A stretch of DNA of 64,000 bases from the NCBI RefSeq assembly GCF_050908995.1, contig NC_135119.1, forward strand, positions 20,985,001-21,049,000, written 5' to 3'. A program made the translations under genes and the position numbers. Below the pieces are notes generated by a model. It had not been told where the DNA came from. It did no database searches and was given only the letters and a program-made list of their open reading frames with translations. This DNA comes from Andrena cerasifolii (taxonomy: Eukaryota; Arthropoda; Insecta; Hymenoptera; Andrenidae). Of the stretch, positions 47,076 to 59,240 are shown in pieces (positions within the stretch are counted from its first letter, which is position 1; the number at the start of each line of letters is the position of its first letter).

Positions 47076-48282
47076 TGCATCTGGGTAACCCGTTCTTCAA
47101 ATTTGTTCATTTATGAAAGACCATATTAAAAGAGATACGTGCTAGGAATCGTTAACTAAAAATTACCGCGACGACATCCCTCAGAAAACAATTCACGACC
47201 CACAAGTTCTAAACCACTGCGTTAAATATTCATTCCGAAATAATCCACGCTACAGTACCGAAAATTTGAGGGACACTTACGTTTATTAGAATTTTTTCTT
47301 ACTTCTCATGAATCCTATCAACCAATTCACACCCACAATTCTGAAATACACTGTACAGTAAGTTTCACGAAAACTGTGGCAGCTAACAGTCTCTGTTCTC
47401 CTTTCTTTCGTTCTTCTACCCGTTTCCAGGATTCCCCTGCCTCAGTCCTCTGTCTTCCTACTCCCCTTTCGTTCGCAGCCCTCTCGCCAGTCGTCGCCAC
47501 CCCACAAACAGGGTGTTCTGAACGCGTTCGCACAGCGAGGGCGGGGCGGGGGCACCTTGAATCTCGTTGTTTCATACAAATGCAACGATATTAAACGCAT
47601 AAATCTCGGTAATGAGTAACCGGTGCACCGGTAATAAAAGCCACGGCGCGCTGATTGGTAATTTTCGAATTATCGCTGCGAAATTGAATATAGGAATCCC
47701 GGGGTGAAAACTTGTATTTCGATTATTAGGGCCGAGACACACGATCAGCAATTTCCGAATTCAATTTAATTTTCGTCAGCCATATACGTTTAGCGCCAGC
47801 TGCTGCTGGGATTTTCGATATGAACTCTCAGCTATTTTCGAGGTGATGAATTTTAGTGAACAATCAGCATGCGTTTAGTGGGTGTGCAATATATTCTGCC
47901 GAGAGAAATCGATATTTATTGAATACAGATCAGAGTTTTCGCTTTTCTCGCCTCACATGTTAAAATGGTATTTTACAAAATTAATAGTTTTTGAAAGCCA
48001 AGATATAAATTCAAGGTAGGAATTCTGTATCAAGGTGAAAATAGAGAAAAGATTAGAAATAGAGAAAATTCTTTACCATCCACCATTCAGCACAGGATAG
48101 GTGTAGGCGCCCGACTAACTTTTTTTGTACCAAAAGCTTACCATCTGCACGCTCAGTTTTAATATTCCCGATAGAAAAAGAAATGAAAATACCGTGAATA
48201 ATTATTCAATCTAAAAAAAAAACACAGTAGTCCCGTCATATGGAACTTACAATATTTAATTCCCCTTGAAATCTCAGAATAA
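47076..48282. other. Non-coding stretch, nothing recognised
   Basis: Mixed to AT-rich. A minus-strand frame at 47327-47575 and a plus-strand frame at 47376-47594 overlap and have no domain. Confidence 0.45.
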
Positions 48283-48370
48283 AAAAAATATATATAAAAA
48301 ATTTTATGTTAAACGATTTTATTAAAAATGTAGTGAAAACTAAATTAAAATTTAAAAATAAGATAATTAT
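48283..48370 (+). repeat. Partial copy of the arm of the element at 10538
   Basis: AAATATATATAAAAAA, GTTAAACGATTTTA and AGTGAAAACTAAA follow the same order and orientation as at about 10520-10580. It lies about 200 bp from the inverted copy of the neighbouring repeat (48567-48745), supporting one family at both loci. Confidence 0.55.
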
Positions 48371-48566
48371 GCACATGACCAAAAACGGTGCAATGGCCAC
48401 AAACGGTACACCTACCCTAGCGACCAGAACACAGCGGCTTTTTGTCGTTTTCGTAAAGAACGCGAGTGGCTGATTTCAAGTCGTTTGGATTTATAGTTAT
48501 GGGTTATATTTATTGATAACTGAGTAATTTTTTCACCCGCTCGGGGTTAATTTTTTTTTTTTAATA

Positions 48567-48745
48567 TTGTATTGTCATCCAAACTACGCACGCCTGCAAA
48601 GTTTCAAGACAATTGGATAGTTGGAAGTGGGTTAAATTTGAGTTGCCAGATTTGAACCATACATACAAACATACAAACAAACAAACAAACAAAAAAACAT
48701 ACAAACAAACCGAGAATCGAAGCTGAATAAAATCGTTTAAAAATA
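48567..48745 (-). repeat. Interspersed repeat, copy B
   Basis: Inverted copy of 10309-10461. It shares TTGTCATCCAAACTACGCAC, GCCTGCAAAGTTTC, TTGGATAGTTGGAAGTGGGT, CAGATTTGAACCAT, an expanded ACAAAC microsatellite (about 48660-48710) and AATCGTTTAAAAAT. The CAAA microsatellite is longer here than in copy A. Class unassigned; non-LTR-tail-like. Confidence 0.75.
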
Positions 48746-48755
48746 CATAGATTTT

Positions 48756-50734
48756 GATACAAAAAAAGTCCCTGAAGTGGTCAAACGCAGTACGTACTTA
48801 CTATCCAAGCTGTCCGTTTACCGAAAATGCCCCTGTCTCAACTACCAGCACATTCTTCGTCTCGGTTATTCCCACCATTCCCCGCGACTTCTTCGAAACG
48901 ATATCCCTCGATTGGTGCGCTACATTAAACTACGCCTCCCCCTGCCGTGCCGAAGCGTTGATATTTGCGAGCGACGATGTTTCTTCGCGTTCCCTGTATC
49001 CCACAATAATTACCGAGCCGTGTAACGAATCTCGATGGACTCGTCCATCCGCGGCGCCGCTAAATGCTGGAACGTATTAACGGGCGAGCACCGAGTACTT
49101 CCGGTTTAGCAGTCGTTTCGCTCATGTTCGGCCGATGACCAGGCAGGCAAGGAGGCAGCCCAGGCAATGAGGCGAGCCGGCAAACAGGGCGAACGCGGCG
49201 CGGGAGGCATGCGAGCAGCCAAGTAACAAGGATCAGCGTGAATGCAAGAGCGCGCCGGAGCTTTATCCGGTTAATTAACTGGCGGGAATTGCTGGCTCCT
49301 ACGATACGCACGAATTTACTGCCAATTTCCAGCAATATTCTCAATTAGGATTGAACGCGTCCGCGTAAATTGTTACGGCCTCCGCCGACTCAATCAGCCA
49401 GCCGATCGCTATGCCAGAAATTCGCGCGTCCCCCGCGCGATCCCGATTAATAAATCCTCGGCTCTCCCCGGGCCACCGTATCGGGGCTGGGACACGTGAT
49501 TTGCTGTATGACATGCCGAATTTACTCGCTGACAAACTATGTTTATCTTGCCCGGGGCAGCGCGATTAAATAGCTCCCTGGAAGAAGAGGAATTACGCGC
49601 GCGGCACCACGGCCAAGCACGCTCGTTAACGCTAATGCGTTCAGTTTCGAAACGATTACCGGGCATCACTTGCCGAGGGGGCAAATTGTGGCTCGCGAGC
49701 GTGCTACTTAAGAGGATTAGCCAGTCGAATCGCTCGAAGAGCAACTATTTTTTTTTTGCGAATTAATTAGAAGGAGCTGAATACGAATCGCGATTAATAC
49801 CATATACTGTAACAATTTTTTTTTTATTATATACAGGCGTATAAGACGGCGCTACAGTGTCGCCTGCTGTGTAGGCGTTTTGCACGGATTGTGAGAAATC
49901 AAGGAAAGAAAAAGACTTTAAGACCACAAAAGACTCATTTCTCTTTAACACGAAAACGCTCTTTATCTTTGCCGATGCGTGACGCCTCTCTCCTCCGCGC
50001 GAAACGTTGATTTTCTTGGAGAAACCCGAGGAAGGGAATAATGATAACCGATTGTCGCGTATGCACCCACGGCGATGGCGACGAAGAAGGACGAGATCGT
50101 TGCTCCCGGGAAAGTTCTGCCGCGAGACTGACGGCCGCGGTAATGTACGGAAACGAGACAAATACTAAAAATTGCAGCTCGGTAAAAAGCTCTAAGTGGA
50201 AAGTTTGCAAGCGGCGAGCGTCTTCGTCGCGCGCCGCTGAGTGCCCCGTTCCTAGCGACGTCCAACGCCGCGAGAGAACCACCCGCTTCCCACCCCTATT
50301 TCGCCAGGGACCGTCAGAGACCGGGATAAATATAAACAACTCAACTTCCAGGACCGTCTGGGCGGTGGTGCTCGGTGACATAATTTAATATACACCCGCG
50401 AAGTTGCGCGCTTAGCCGCCGACGCCAGAGATTTGTATTTAGGTTAGTACCCGTGGAAACTTGCTCGGTCGCGGGCGACTTCCAGTAACTCGGACGGGGA
50501 CTTCCCGCCATTTTATTCTCATTGTCTCGTCTAAGCAAGGATCCAGGCTTTTCAGCTTCACGCGGAGTTAGGACTTGTTACTGCTGAATAGATCAGGGTG
50601 CAGTAGGCAACTTCGTTAGGATAAGCTGCATTCTTCTTTGAGGAGTGTATGTGCATGGGTTGATTTTACAAAGACGCAGCAAATTTATGTCTCACTTTTT
50701 GATGAGAGTCTTGTGTCAATAAAAATAAGGATCA
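48756..50734. other. GC- and CpG-rich island without recognisable gene
   Basis: CpG-rich from 48800 to 50560. Overlapping frames on both strands (49763-50161 and 49935-50381 minus, 50041-50388 plus, 48754-49080 plus) show no domain. No RNA gene or repeat was recognised. Confidence 0.4.
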
Positions 50735-50737
50735 CTA

Positions 50738-51277
50738 ACAAGGGGAGGACACCATGTGGTAGACACTGATTTTGATGAGCCTTGGCACGATGGATTTATG
50801 TCGAAAATAAGTTAATAGGTGTCCGAGCGTTTCAGCCAATGGGCATTAATAATAGAGATATTTACATGGAAATTATTAAAAATTTAGGGTTTTAGTGGGT
50901 AAAAATCACTCACTACCCTGGTGCCCGCGGGAGATTAACTTCTGGAGACGTTGGGGTGCCTTTTTAAAATGTATCCACGTTAAAAAAAAACTTTGTAAAT
51001 TTTTTTTTTATATTTTTTTTTAACTTGGGGAAATATTCAAAAGGCACCCCAACTCCTTCAGAGGGGAATCCCCCGGAGGCGCTAGGGTTGTGTGGGATTT
51101 TTACCCATTAAAACCCCACGGCCACTATGAAATTTTTAATAATTTCCATGTAAATATCTCTATTATTAAGGCCCATTGGCAGATACGCTCGGACACCTAT
51201 TTACTTATTTTTTACATAGATCCATCGTGCCAAGGCTCATCAAAATCAGTGTCTACCACATGGTGTCCTCTCCTCGT
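50738..51277. mobile_element. TA-flanked fold-back element, 540 bp
   Basis: A near-complete palindrome with arms of about 250 bp around an A/T-rich centre (about 50994-51020). The ends ACAAGGGGAGGACACCATGT and ACGAGGAGAGGACACCATGT (minus strand) are flanked by TA (50736-50737 and 51278-51279). Matching blocks through the arms include GATTTTGATGAGCCTTGGCA, GGTGTCCGAGCGT and ATATTTACATGGAAATTATT. Its RNA would fold into a long hairpin. No coding capacity. Confidence 0.85.
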
Positions 51278-51279
51278 TA

Positions 51280-53148
51280 CAGACTAATTCTGTTAGCTTT
51301 TTCTCCCATAGGCCCCAATTAGGCAAAAAAGGTCCAGTACTGCGATGGTGTTTAGATCGTGTATTTTTTATATTATTCTTATGCATTAAGAGTGACAGGA
51401 TACAAAAATGTTCATACTTTAGATACCTTGGGTAACTGTAGATAGATACATTGACTTTGAGCCGAATTCTTTGATCAATATTTACGTTTTTATAAGGAAA
51501 AAAAAAGGGTTGAGTGAAAAGTATGTTTCTCCTTTTTTGTATTGCGATTTTCACACAAAACGTGGACAGTATGTAATATATTTCGAGTGCATTTTGGTGA
51601 ACATCGCATCTCGGTTGAAAATCGTATAAATTTTATGAATATATTGTTCGCCATAAATTCCTTTGGGAAATTACTACACAGCTGAAGTGGTAAATACAGC
51701 GATTAGTTGTTAAAATTTATGCGGTGCATTAGTTAACTCCTTTAACCTCGAAAAGCTCATTTTGCGGTTGCTTCGTTTCACCTGGGACACTGGATGGTGA
51801 GTTAGTGTTCAGTTGGCAAATGGTTCGTGCATAAAACATATGTAACTAACATCCAAATGAAACGCAAGTTGTAATCACCTCTCAAAGTTTCGCGTCCCTC
51901 CCTTGTTTGCAAACTGTCTTCGTAACCATTGACATTAAAGAAAAAGTAGCAATGTCATTTAACAAGCAGTATTTATACAGCATTGTGATAAAACTGCCGT
52001 ACAATAAATTTCACACATTCCTATATCTCTGTATTCAAGAGTTGAAACGGTAAATTCTGGTAATTAATTGTGCCTTTTGTTTTCTAACGAAATTCATCGA
52101 CGAGCAACGGTAGGACGATCCCTCGAAGTCGAGGCAACGGTGGAATTTTTATTCAGTAGGGTATACGTGAACTTTTATTGCCAGCCGAAAGTATTATATC
52201 GCTGAAACTGTTGTAGAGTTTCGAAGCCAGCTTTCGCGAACTGTCGAGCCAACGTGTAATCTTCGCCATCCGTGCCTTTCGATCGAGAAAGTAAGGATTC
52301 GCGGATTAAAGGCGAAAACTTCGTGATCCTTTGAACAGCGCGCGAAGATTCTCAGCGTGGGGCTTAAACGTGAAGGGAACAACGGTCAACGTTTATAAGA
52401 GTGGAAATAAGAATCAGGTGCTCTTAAGGAAACACCAGATTCGTCTAACAAGGAGGACGAGCTGGAATGGAAAGCAAATATAGAAATTGACTTGGCAAAT
52501 TAGAAGGTGTTCGTTAAGCTACGAAATGAAAAGAAAGCAAAGATTTACGAAATGGAAATGTGGGTTACTAGGTAGAAAGCAGGACACTAGCGAAATGTAG
52601 ATCAATACGTGTGTTGTGTGAGAAATTTCTACATTTCATGTGATTTAGATTGTACAGAGCGATCGAGAAAGAAACATAGAGACTTCCGAAGTAGATTTTA
52701 ACCATTTTCTAATTTTTGTAACAATTCCGCCTTTAGGACGCTTTGAATGTTAAATTCGTGATGCCTGGAACGTGTTATTCTTCAGAATTATTCAAGTAAG
52801 AATTGAAATAGTAACTCAATACTTTAAAAGAACTTCCAGATAGTAAATCTAATATAGATACTGCTGTATGTATACAACAATTTTTAGTAACAATAAGACA
52901 ACATTATACCTTTACATCTTCGAAGCTTCTTGACTAAAGCTTCAAAGAAACGTATGTATAGGTACCTTTATGATTAACGGTTCCAGAAATGAAATTCATT
53001 TAGAAAGCCAAGACACCTAAATTAATTTCCTTAATTATTAACGGCACGACCACAAAATCGTATAACACTTTTAGCCCACGATCTCATTAAATCCTTACAA
53101 TAGAATTCGAGAGCACTGTGCATACAGTGCCATGGCGTCCCCCAGCAT
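51280..53148. other. Non-coding stretch, nothing recognised
   Basis: AT-rich. The 102-codon minus-strand frame at 51246-51554 begins inside the preceding transposon and has no domain. No gene, RNA or repeat was recognised. Confidence 0.45.
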
Positions 53149-53378
53149 CAGAGTTGGGCAAAATGTAATCTAATTACAAATTGCAAATTACGATTAAACT
53201 GTGATTGTGTAATTAATTGCACATTATTTTCTGTAATCGTTCATTTAGGTAGTTGACCACTTGGTTTTGTCAACTATCTAAATGAACGATTACAGAAAAT
53301 AATGTGCAATTAATTACACAATTACAGTTTAATCGCAATTTGCAATTTGTAATTAGATTACAATTTTGGCCAACTCTG
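53149..53378. mobile_element. hAT-like palindromic MITE, 230 bp
   Basis: The arms are almost perfect inverted copies from CAGAGTTGGGCAAAATGTAA to the centre near 53260-53275. The right end on the minus strand begins CAGAGTTGGCCAAAATTGTA. The flanking octamers CCCAGCAT (53141-53148) and CCCAGTTT (53379-53386) match at 6 of 8 bases, consistent with a slightly decayed 8-bp hAT duplication. It belongs to the same family as 602-766 but its arms are better preserved. Confidence 0.85.
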
Positions 53379-53386
53379 CCCAGTTT

Positions 53387-54420
53387 ACCCATGCTCCTAT
53401 GAAACTAAATAAACTCCTCGCCACGCAGAAGGCTCGATGGAGCCAAACGATTTTTCCGAAATTTCCAGAGTGCAGCTACACGAGTGCGCGCAAAGCAAAC
53501 TTCCATTTTCCAACTGCGGCACGCGAACGGACCGTGCATAAATACGTTTGCGCGTGACCGCATTGTTACCATTTACTTCGACGAGCGTAAGGTAAACAGC
53601 GGGAGAAAAATAATCCGCAATTAGCAGGGGGTAGGGAACGCGCGGCGCGGCCACATCTCGCATTTCCAAGTGGAATCGCGTGAACGTTCCCAACAGGGCA
53701 TAGCCTCAGGTGAGACAAACTGTTCGGCCGGAATAAATTTAATCCCGATAAGATCGGCATGTTTTTTTTTTCTTCGCGGGAAGATATACAGGAATTTTAA
53801 CGAGGCCAGAAAACTACTTCCGCGTAATTTTGTCGCCACGCTAGTGATCTTCCTCTCCCCCCATAGCCCTTTCACTCCGACCCCCTATTTTTCCCTTTCT
53901 TCCTTTTTATTTCGCGTCCTTTTTTCGGCCAGCTGGCAAATGGAACCTGCAAATCTCCAAGCGTTTGTAACACGTGCAGGCGACAGTGAATTGTACGTGC
54001 ATCGTTCATGCATATGTATTTGCATAATAGACGAGCATACTGCGAGGCTATATGTAACTGCGACACGTGTACGGGCTGTAAAAAAGAACGTGTCGCTCGA
54101 GGAAGGTATCATTAGTTTCAAAGTATGTACAATGATTCCGAGCTGGACGCATTTAGTGGACGTTTCTTTTATAGGGTTGACGAGTCGACGAAACTGACGT
54201 TTCGTCTTTTACTTCGTCCTTTTTTTTTTAACTGTATCGCACATTTAATGCGTGATTGTTGCAGTTGGTTTTATTCTACTGCTAAATATTGTATTTTTTG
54301 TTCGTATGCCTTCATTTTGAGGCGGAAAGAGTTGGTAGGTGCAGGGAATGTAGAGTTTTTAGTTGTAGATATATGTTGTATTATCTTCTTGGATGAGATT
54401 GCATGTTTTCTTAGAAATGT
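53387..54420. other. Non-coding stretch, nothing recognised
   Basis: Mixed composition. A 175-codon plus-strand frame at 53670-54197 is among the longest in the window, but it is overlapped by several minus-strand frames and has no recognisable domain or homologue that I can name. Confidence 0.4.
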
Positions 54421-54570
54421 GGCATTGACGACAAAAATGGACTACCCCATATATTTTGCGAAATTGAGTCAGTAGCAATAATGTATTACAATAGACTCTA
54501 CTGATCATATAAAATAGGAAAAATTAATTTTTTTTTCAATGTGGGGTAGTCCGTTTTTGCTCCCAATGCC
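54421..54570. mobile_element. Short TIR MITE, 150 bp
   Basis: The left end GGCATTGACGACAAAAATGG and the right end on the minus strand GGCATTGGGAGCAAAAACGG are inverted copies, continuing identically through ACTACCCCA. The interior is AT-rich. No convincing target duplication flanks it. Confidence 0.75.
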
Positions 54571-56552
54571 TCGAATAATCTGTAATCTGATTGATGTATG
54601 GTTTTATATATTGTATGGATATTTCACGAATCAATACCGAACGTGAAATATGTAGCAGTTTGCATCCGTATATTGTTTAAATCAAAATAAGTATTACTCA
54701 TGCAGAAATACTATTTTTCAGAGTCCCTTTGAGAACTTTTTATCAAAGACACTATCCCGGGGAATTTTGCGATTTAAAATGAAATTATTTGATTACTGAG
54801 TTTTCACGTAACTTTTAGTTACCAGATTTTCGAATTACATACGTACTGTTGATCAAAGTGAATCGCAGACTTAAAAGTCTTCCTGTATTTGCGATCTACC
54901 CCTTTGAGTATTTTCCAATACGGTTTTAAACGGTTTACACGTTGCCCGAAGTAGATATCGATGTGTTGCATGTACGGGACCCAGTAAAAACATATTCATT
55001 TAATTCCCAAAGTATCGCGGAAACAATTTAGGGTTTTGGCATGTGTAGAGGATTTGAAATTTGATTTTTTACGTATCATATTTTATCTATTCCATATTGC
55101 TTCCTTGCTGGGGGTAACTTCTCTATTCAAGACACAATTTTAAACATCAACTTAAATTTTAACACCATTGAACCTGTCATTTTCATGAATTTTTTTTAAA
55201 TTAATATTATTATTGCAGACGGAATAATTATTACTGTAGCGTACTCCTTATTTACATACCTATCATTTAACGAAAGCATTGCCACACGAGCCCCACCGGC
55301 ATATCGTATTGTCCTTCCGATATCTGCATCGAATATCTGAATCGAATATCTGAATCGCGCAGCAACGCCGTGATTTTTCCAGCAACAAATCACGGTTGCA
55401 TTTCGCGCTTTTAATTTGCTGCAGATCGGAAACGAAGATATCGGCCGAGCCAAGATCCCAGCGCGATTTAAAAATCGCATTTCGATGCCGCACGTTTATT
55501 TCCGCGCACTCCAAGCGGAATCTGCTCTTTGGATCGTAACAAATTTAATATGCGAGAACTGTCACGAACGCTTCACGCGTGATTGCGATAAAATTCAATA
55601 CCAGCGCGTAAAAATCCATTTCGTGGTAGGAGATTAATAGCTCGCGCCACGGTTTCCCCTTATAATTGACCGATTAAATGCACAACGGCATAAAAGTGTT
55701 TTCGGTTCGAGCAAATAAAAATTCATGTTTTCGAATGTTCGTTTCCGCGAAAGTTGAGATTTTATGAAGCACGAGAATCTATAATAATCTCCCTCCCATT
55801 AATCGTGATACGCCCTTTTGATTTTGAAAATATGGTTTTTGTATATTTTACAATGTACCGGCAGCGTTTTTTTAACGGTGCTCTACGTTTGCTTTATACA
55901 TACATTTTCTTTAGACAGTGTGTGAAATGTGTTATAGATTTTGTTGGAAAATATGCTTTAAGAATTGATTTTTATTTTGCAAAAATGGTCACAACAGTGG
56001 ACTATCTAAATGATTTCAATTAATATTTTTTTGTGACTAACAAGAAATAAACGAATATTCTCAGAATAATTTTACAACTGTGAAATCATTAACGTTGTTA
56101 TTATAGTAGCCGCTATTTATTTTACACGTACGTGTTTTATAAATCATCCACTTGTTGCAAATTATTATTGATTCTAACCACAGGATTTAAGTTTTAAATT
56201 GGGACAGTGAGAATTGATAAATAACTATATTACTTGAATAATTACTTTTAGGAAACTGTTAAAACCATTCGTATTACTTTCAATAACAAAAACACTTGTT
56301 CGAGGCCCACCAAATCGACGTTATGTTCCCTGGTATAATAATCCACTATTTTCCTGACAATACCACACTACAAAAAATAGTTACATTTGAAAACGGTTGA
56401 TTGCATTAAAATACGCACTACCACTTAGTTGCACGAATGTTATTAAAATTGAAATCTCCACTGCGAGCGATAAATCGGTTACACGTCTCCCGTTCGCTCT
56501 TCCTTAAGACGAAATTAAGAAGGAAAAGATTTACAGAAACGTAGAGAAAAGA

Positions 56553-56557
<5 letters not shown>
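54571..56557. other. AT-rich non-coding stretch
   Basis: Nothing was recognised apart from a short direct repeat, TCGAATATCTGAA, at 55329-55355. Frames at 55196-55480 (minus) and 55754-56023 (plus) show no domain. Confidence 0.45.
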
Positions 56558-56602
<45 letters not shown>

Positions 56603-56610
56603 GAGAGAGA
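56558..56610. repeat. GA microsatellite
   Basis: A nearly pure GA dinucleotide run with one GT interruption near 56600. Confidence 0.95.
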
Positions 56611-58559
56611 TAGCACGGTTGGTAGGTGGAAGAATCTCTAAATTAATGATCCTACGTGCTTAAGCGACGTTAAAGAAAAATGACGGCACTCCTTTTCTCC
56701 CGGTGCCTCTTCTCGCTCGTTACACTCCTTAGCCGGTCGCGACGACAGGACGAGCCTTCTGGAGAGCAAGATGACGGAACGGACGAGGAAAAGGAGCGAA
56801 CGACGTGAAAAAAATTGCAAACGCCCCGTTTGCTTTTCCCCCCTCCCTGCTCACGGTGGTCCTCGTCCCAGATACGAAAAAAGTTTATTTGAACGAGTTA
56901 TCTCATCGTGATAAGTAGGAGCAGGAAGGAGGGGGTGACAAAGCCACGCGGAGGAAGGGGAGAAGGAGGGTAGTGGGGGGCTGGAAGGATCTAACGCATA
57001 CAATTACAGGGGTCAGAGGGTGCGAGGAGGGCGAAACGTGAAAATGGTCAGGCAGGGTGGGTTGCCCTTATCGCGCGCCATCCCTCCCGCCCCCCCTTCC
57101 CCCGCGTCCTTGTATTAGGGAGGACAAAAAGAAGTTTAGTCACTCGAGGAAGCGGAAAATCGTCGGCGGAGAACGGTCCTCTCGCGCGCGCGAATGCCAA
57201 CTTTAAATTGTGGCAGTTCCTTTTATCGTCCCTCGTAATCGTTAAAGAAGTGTCTTGGTCTCGCGCGACAGTGATCCCCCTTTCTTTCCCCTCCATTTTC
57301 ATTTACCTTGCCCGCGACGACCACCCCGCGAATGAGACTCGGTCAGGGGACGGATACACCCCGGCACGGAATCCGTAAATCGTCGCGGGTGGGGTCTCGC
57401 CGTGCCGTCGACGGTGGAGAATTTCGTCGCGAGCCCTCTTGCTTTCCCAGCTACTGAATCTCCGCGAGACTGCAGTTTTATGGAGCCTTGGGGAGGGTCG
57501 CGTGGGAAACAATGGAAAAATGGCCATGTTCCATTAAAGGACAGTCGATCGCTTTGAAGGCGTTTCATCGTTACGATTTTGATATTAATGCTCCGTGATC
57601 TTCTTTGCGTGGAAGCAAGTGGTTAGAATAATTGTGTACTTACTGCGTTCGTCTCTGCGTAATCCTCGCCTGGCAGTGCCCGGTGTCTTTTTGGACCCAA
57701 GCGTAGGGCCACCGAGCGTAGTAATTAATAGTAATAGTACGGATTCAAATTCACTCTGTCACTAAGTAGGTTCTGTGCTAGCGTTCCGAGTCGTTCACTG
57801 TTCGAGGCTTAGACATTTGTATTTTTAAAATTTTTGCAAACTTAGGAGGTATATCATCTGTGGTATCATAATAAAGTTGCTTGCCTGAAAATTGAGGCGA
57901 AGGATTTGTATGTGTAATATGTCTAATTAGGAGGGTCTTTTTCAGCTTGGCATGCCGAGTTGTTGTGAAAGTAGTAGGTGATGTTTTCTAATAATAGGAA
58001 AGGTGTAATGTTCACTGAGGAACTACAGATGTACCATGCCTTCGATTGATACAACTACGTACCTGTACAGCATTTCCTTGGTATTTGTTTTATTGGACTA
58101 ACGTTATTTATGTTGCTCCAAAAATGCACAAATTGCATCTGTGCGTAATTAGAGGGCAAGGCTAGGTTCGTGTAAACGGATTTGTTGATGCGCAATTAAG
58201 ATTCATGGTAGCAGAAGATACTTGGTATTTGCCGAGATTGCGTTGCTAGAACTGTCGCTAGTGGTCAGACTCAACGAATTATTAACGCAGCCGCGGTAGT
58301 ACAGACACGAGATATTTCAAACCCCATCGGGTGTACCTACCGGTGTAAACGAAACTTTAAAGGCTTTTATTAAGCACTGCGCATTGTCCGTTTAATACTC
58401 TTGAGAGTAACAATTGTACTCGCTAATTACAGTGGCAGTTTTGAATCATATTTGCTTTCCTCGTAACATTATATTATAACACTAAAAGAATTGTGAATTC
58501 TTGCGTTTCCAAAGTTTTTAATTTCTGATCTATATGAATCCTAGTATTTTCCAATCCCT
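56611..58559. other. Purine-rich then GC-rich non-coding stretch
   Basis: Positions 56900-56990 are purine-rich on the plus strand and 57000-57560 are GC- and CpG-rich. The overlapping frames 57048-57302 and 57299-57568 (minus) show no domain. AT content rises from 57580. No gene or RNA was recognised. Confidence 0.4.
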
Positions 58560-59240
58560 GCGTTTTCAAATTCCAGAAGCCTTCAGTTTCCGAAATTTTG
58601 AATTCCAGAAATCTTCAGTTTTCAAGCTTCCGGGTTTCAAAGTTCTTCAGTTTTCAAACTTAAAAATTCTAGTGTTATTCAGTTTTAGAGCTTTTGAATT
58701 TCAGAGATTTTTAGTTTTAGAGCTTCCGAATTTCAAAGTCCTCCAGTTTTAGAGCTTCCGAATTTCAAAGTCCTCCAGTTTTCGAGCTTTCGGATTTAAA
58801 AATTCTTCAGTTTTCAAACTTACAAATTCCAGTGTTATTCAGTTTTAGAGCTTTTGAATTCCAGAGACTTTTAGTTTTAGAGCTTCCAGATTTCAAAGTT
58901 CTCCAATTTTCGAGCTTCCGGATTTCAAAGCTCTCCAGTTTTCAAACTTATAAATTCCAGTGTTCTTCAGTTTTAGAGCTTTTGAATTCCAGAGATTTTT
59001 AGTTTTAGAGCTTCCAAATTTCAAAGTTCTCCAGTTTTCGAGCTTCCGGATTTCAAAGCTCTCCAGTTTTCGAGCTTCCGAGTTTCAAAATTGTTCTGCT
59101 TTCAAACTTCCGTATTTCAAACTTCTTCAGTTTTCGAGCTTCCGAATTTCGAAGTTCTTCAGTTTTCGAGCCTTCGTGTTCCAAATTTCTTCACTTTCTG
59201 ATCGTTCAAATTTCCTAATCCGTCAGTTTCCAAACATTTC
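58560..59240. repeat. 32-bp minisatellite, about 21 copies with higher-order structure
   Basis: Units starting CAGTTTT or a close variant recur every 32 bp from 58584 to 59224 without a break in register. A first partial unit is offset by 24 bp. Typical units read CAGTTTTCGAGCTTCCGAAT then TTCAAAGTTCTT. Unit types recur in blocks: the CAAACTT type is at 58648, 58808 and 58936, each followed by an AGAGCTTTTGAATT type, giving higher-order periods of 160 and 128 bp. Because 32 is not a multiple of 3, the Phe-rich open frames across the array (58534-58752, 58960-59262) cycle through three peptides and are not taken as genes. Confidence 0.92.

Noticed and set aside
51690..52070. GTTGAAACGGTAAAT and GCTGAAGTGGTAAAT resembling ends of the 20304 family
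   Set aside because: The similarity does not extend beyond about 12 bases and the second end is missing.
53670..54197. 175-codon plus-strand open frame
   Set aside because: Less GC-rich than the others and worth a database search, but no domain is visible and several minus-strand frames overlap it.
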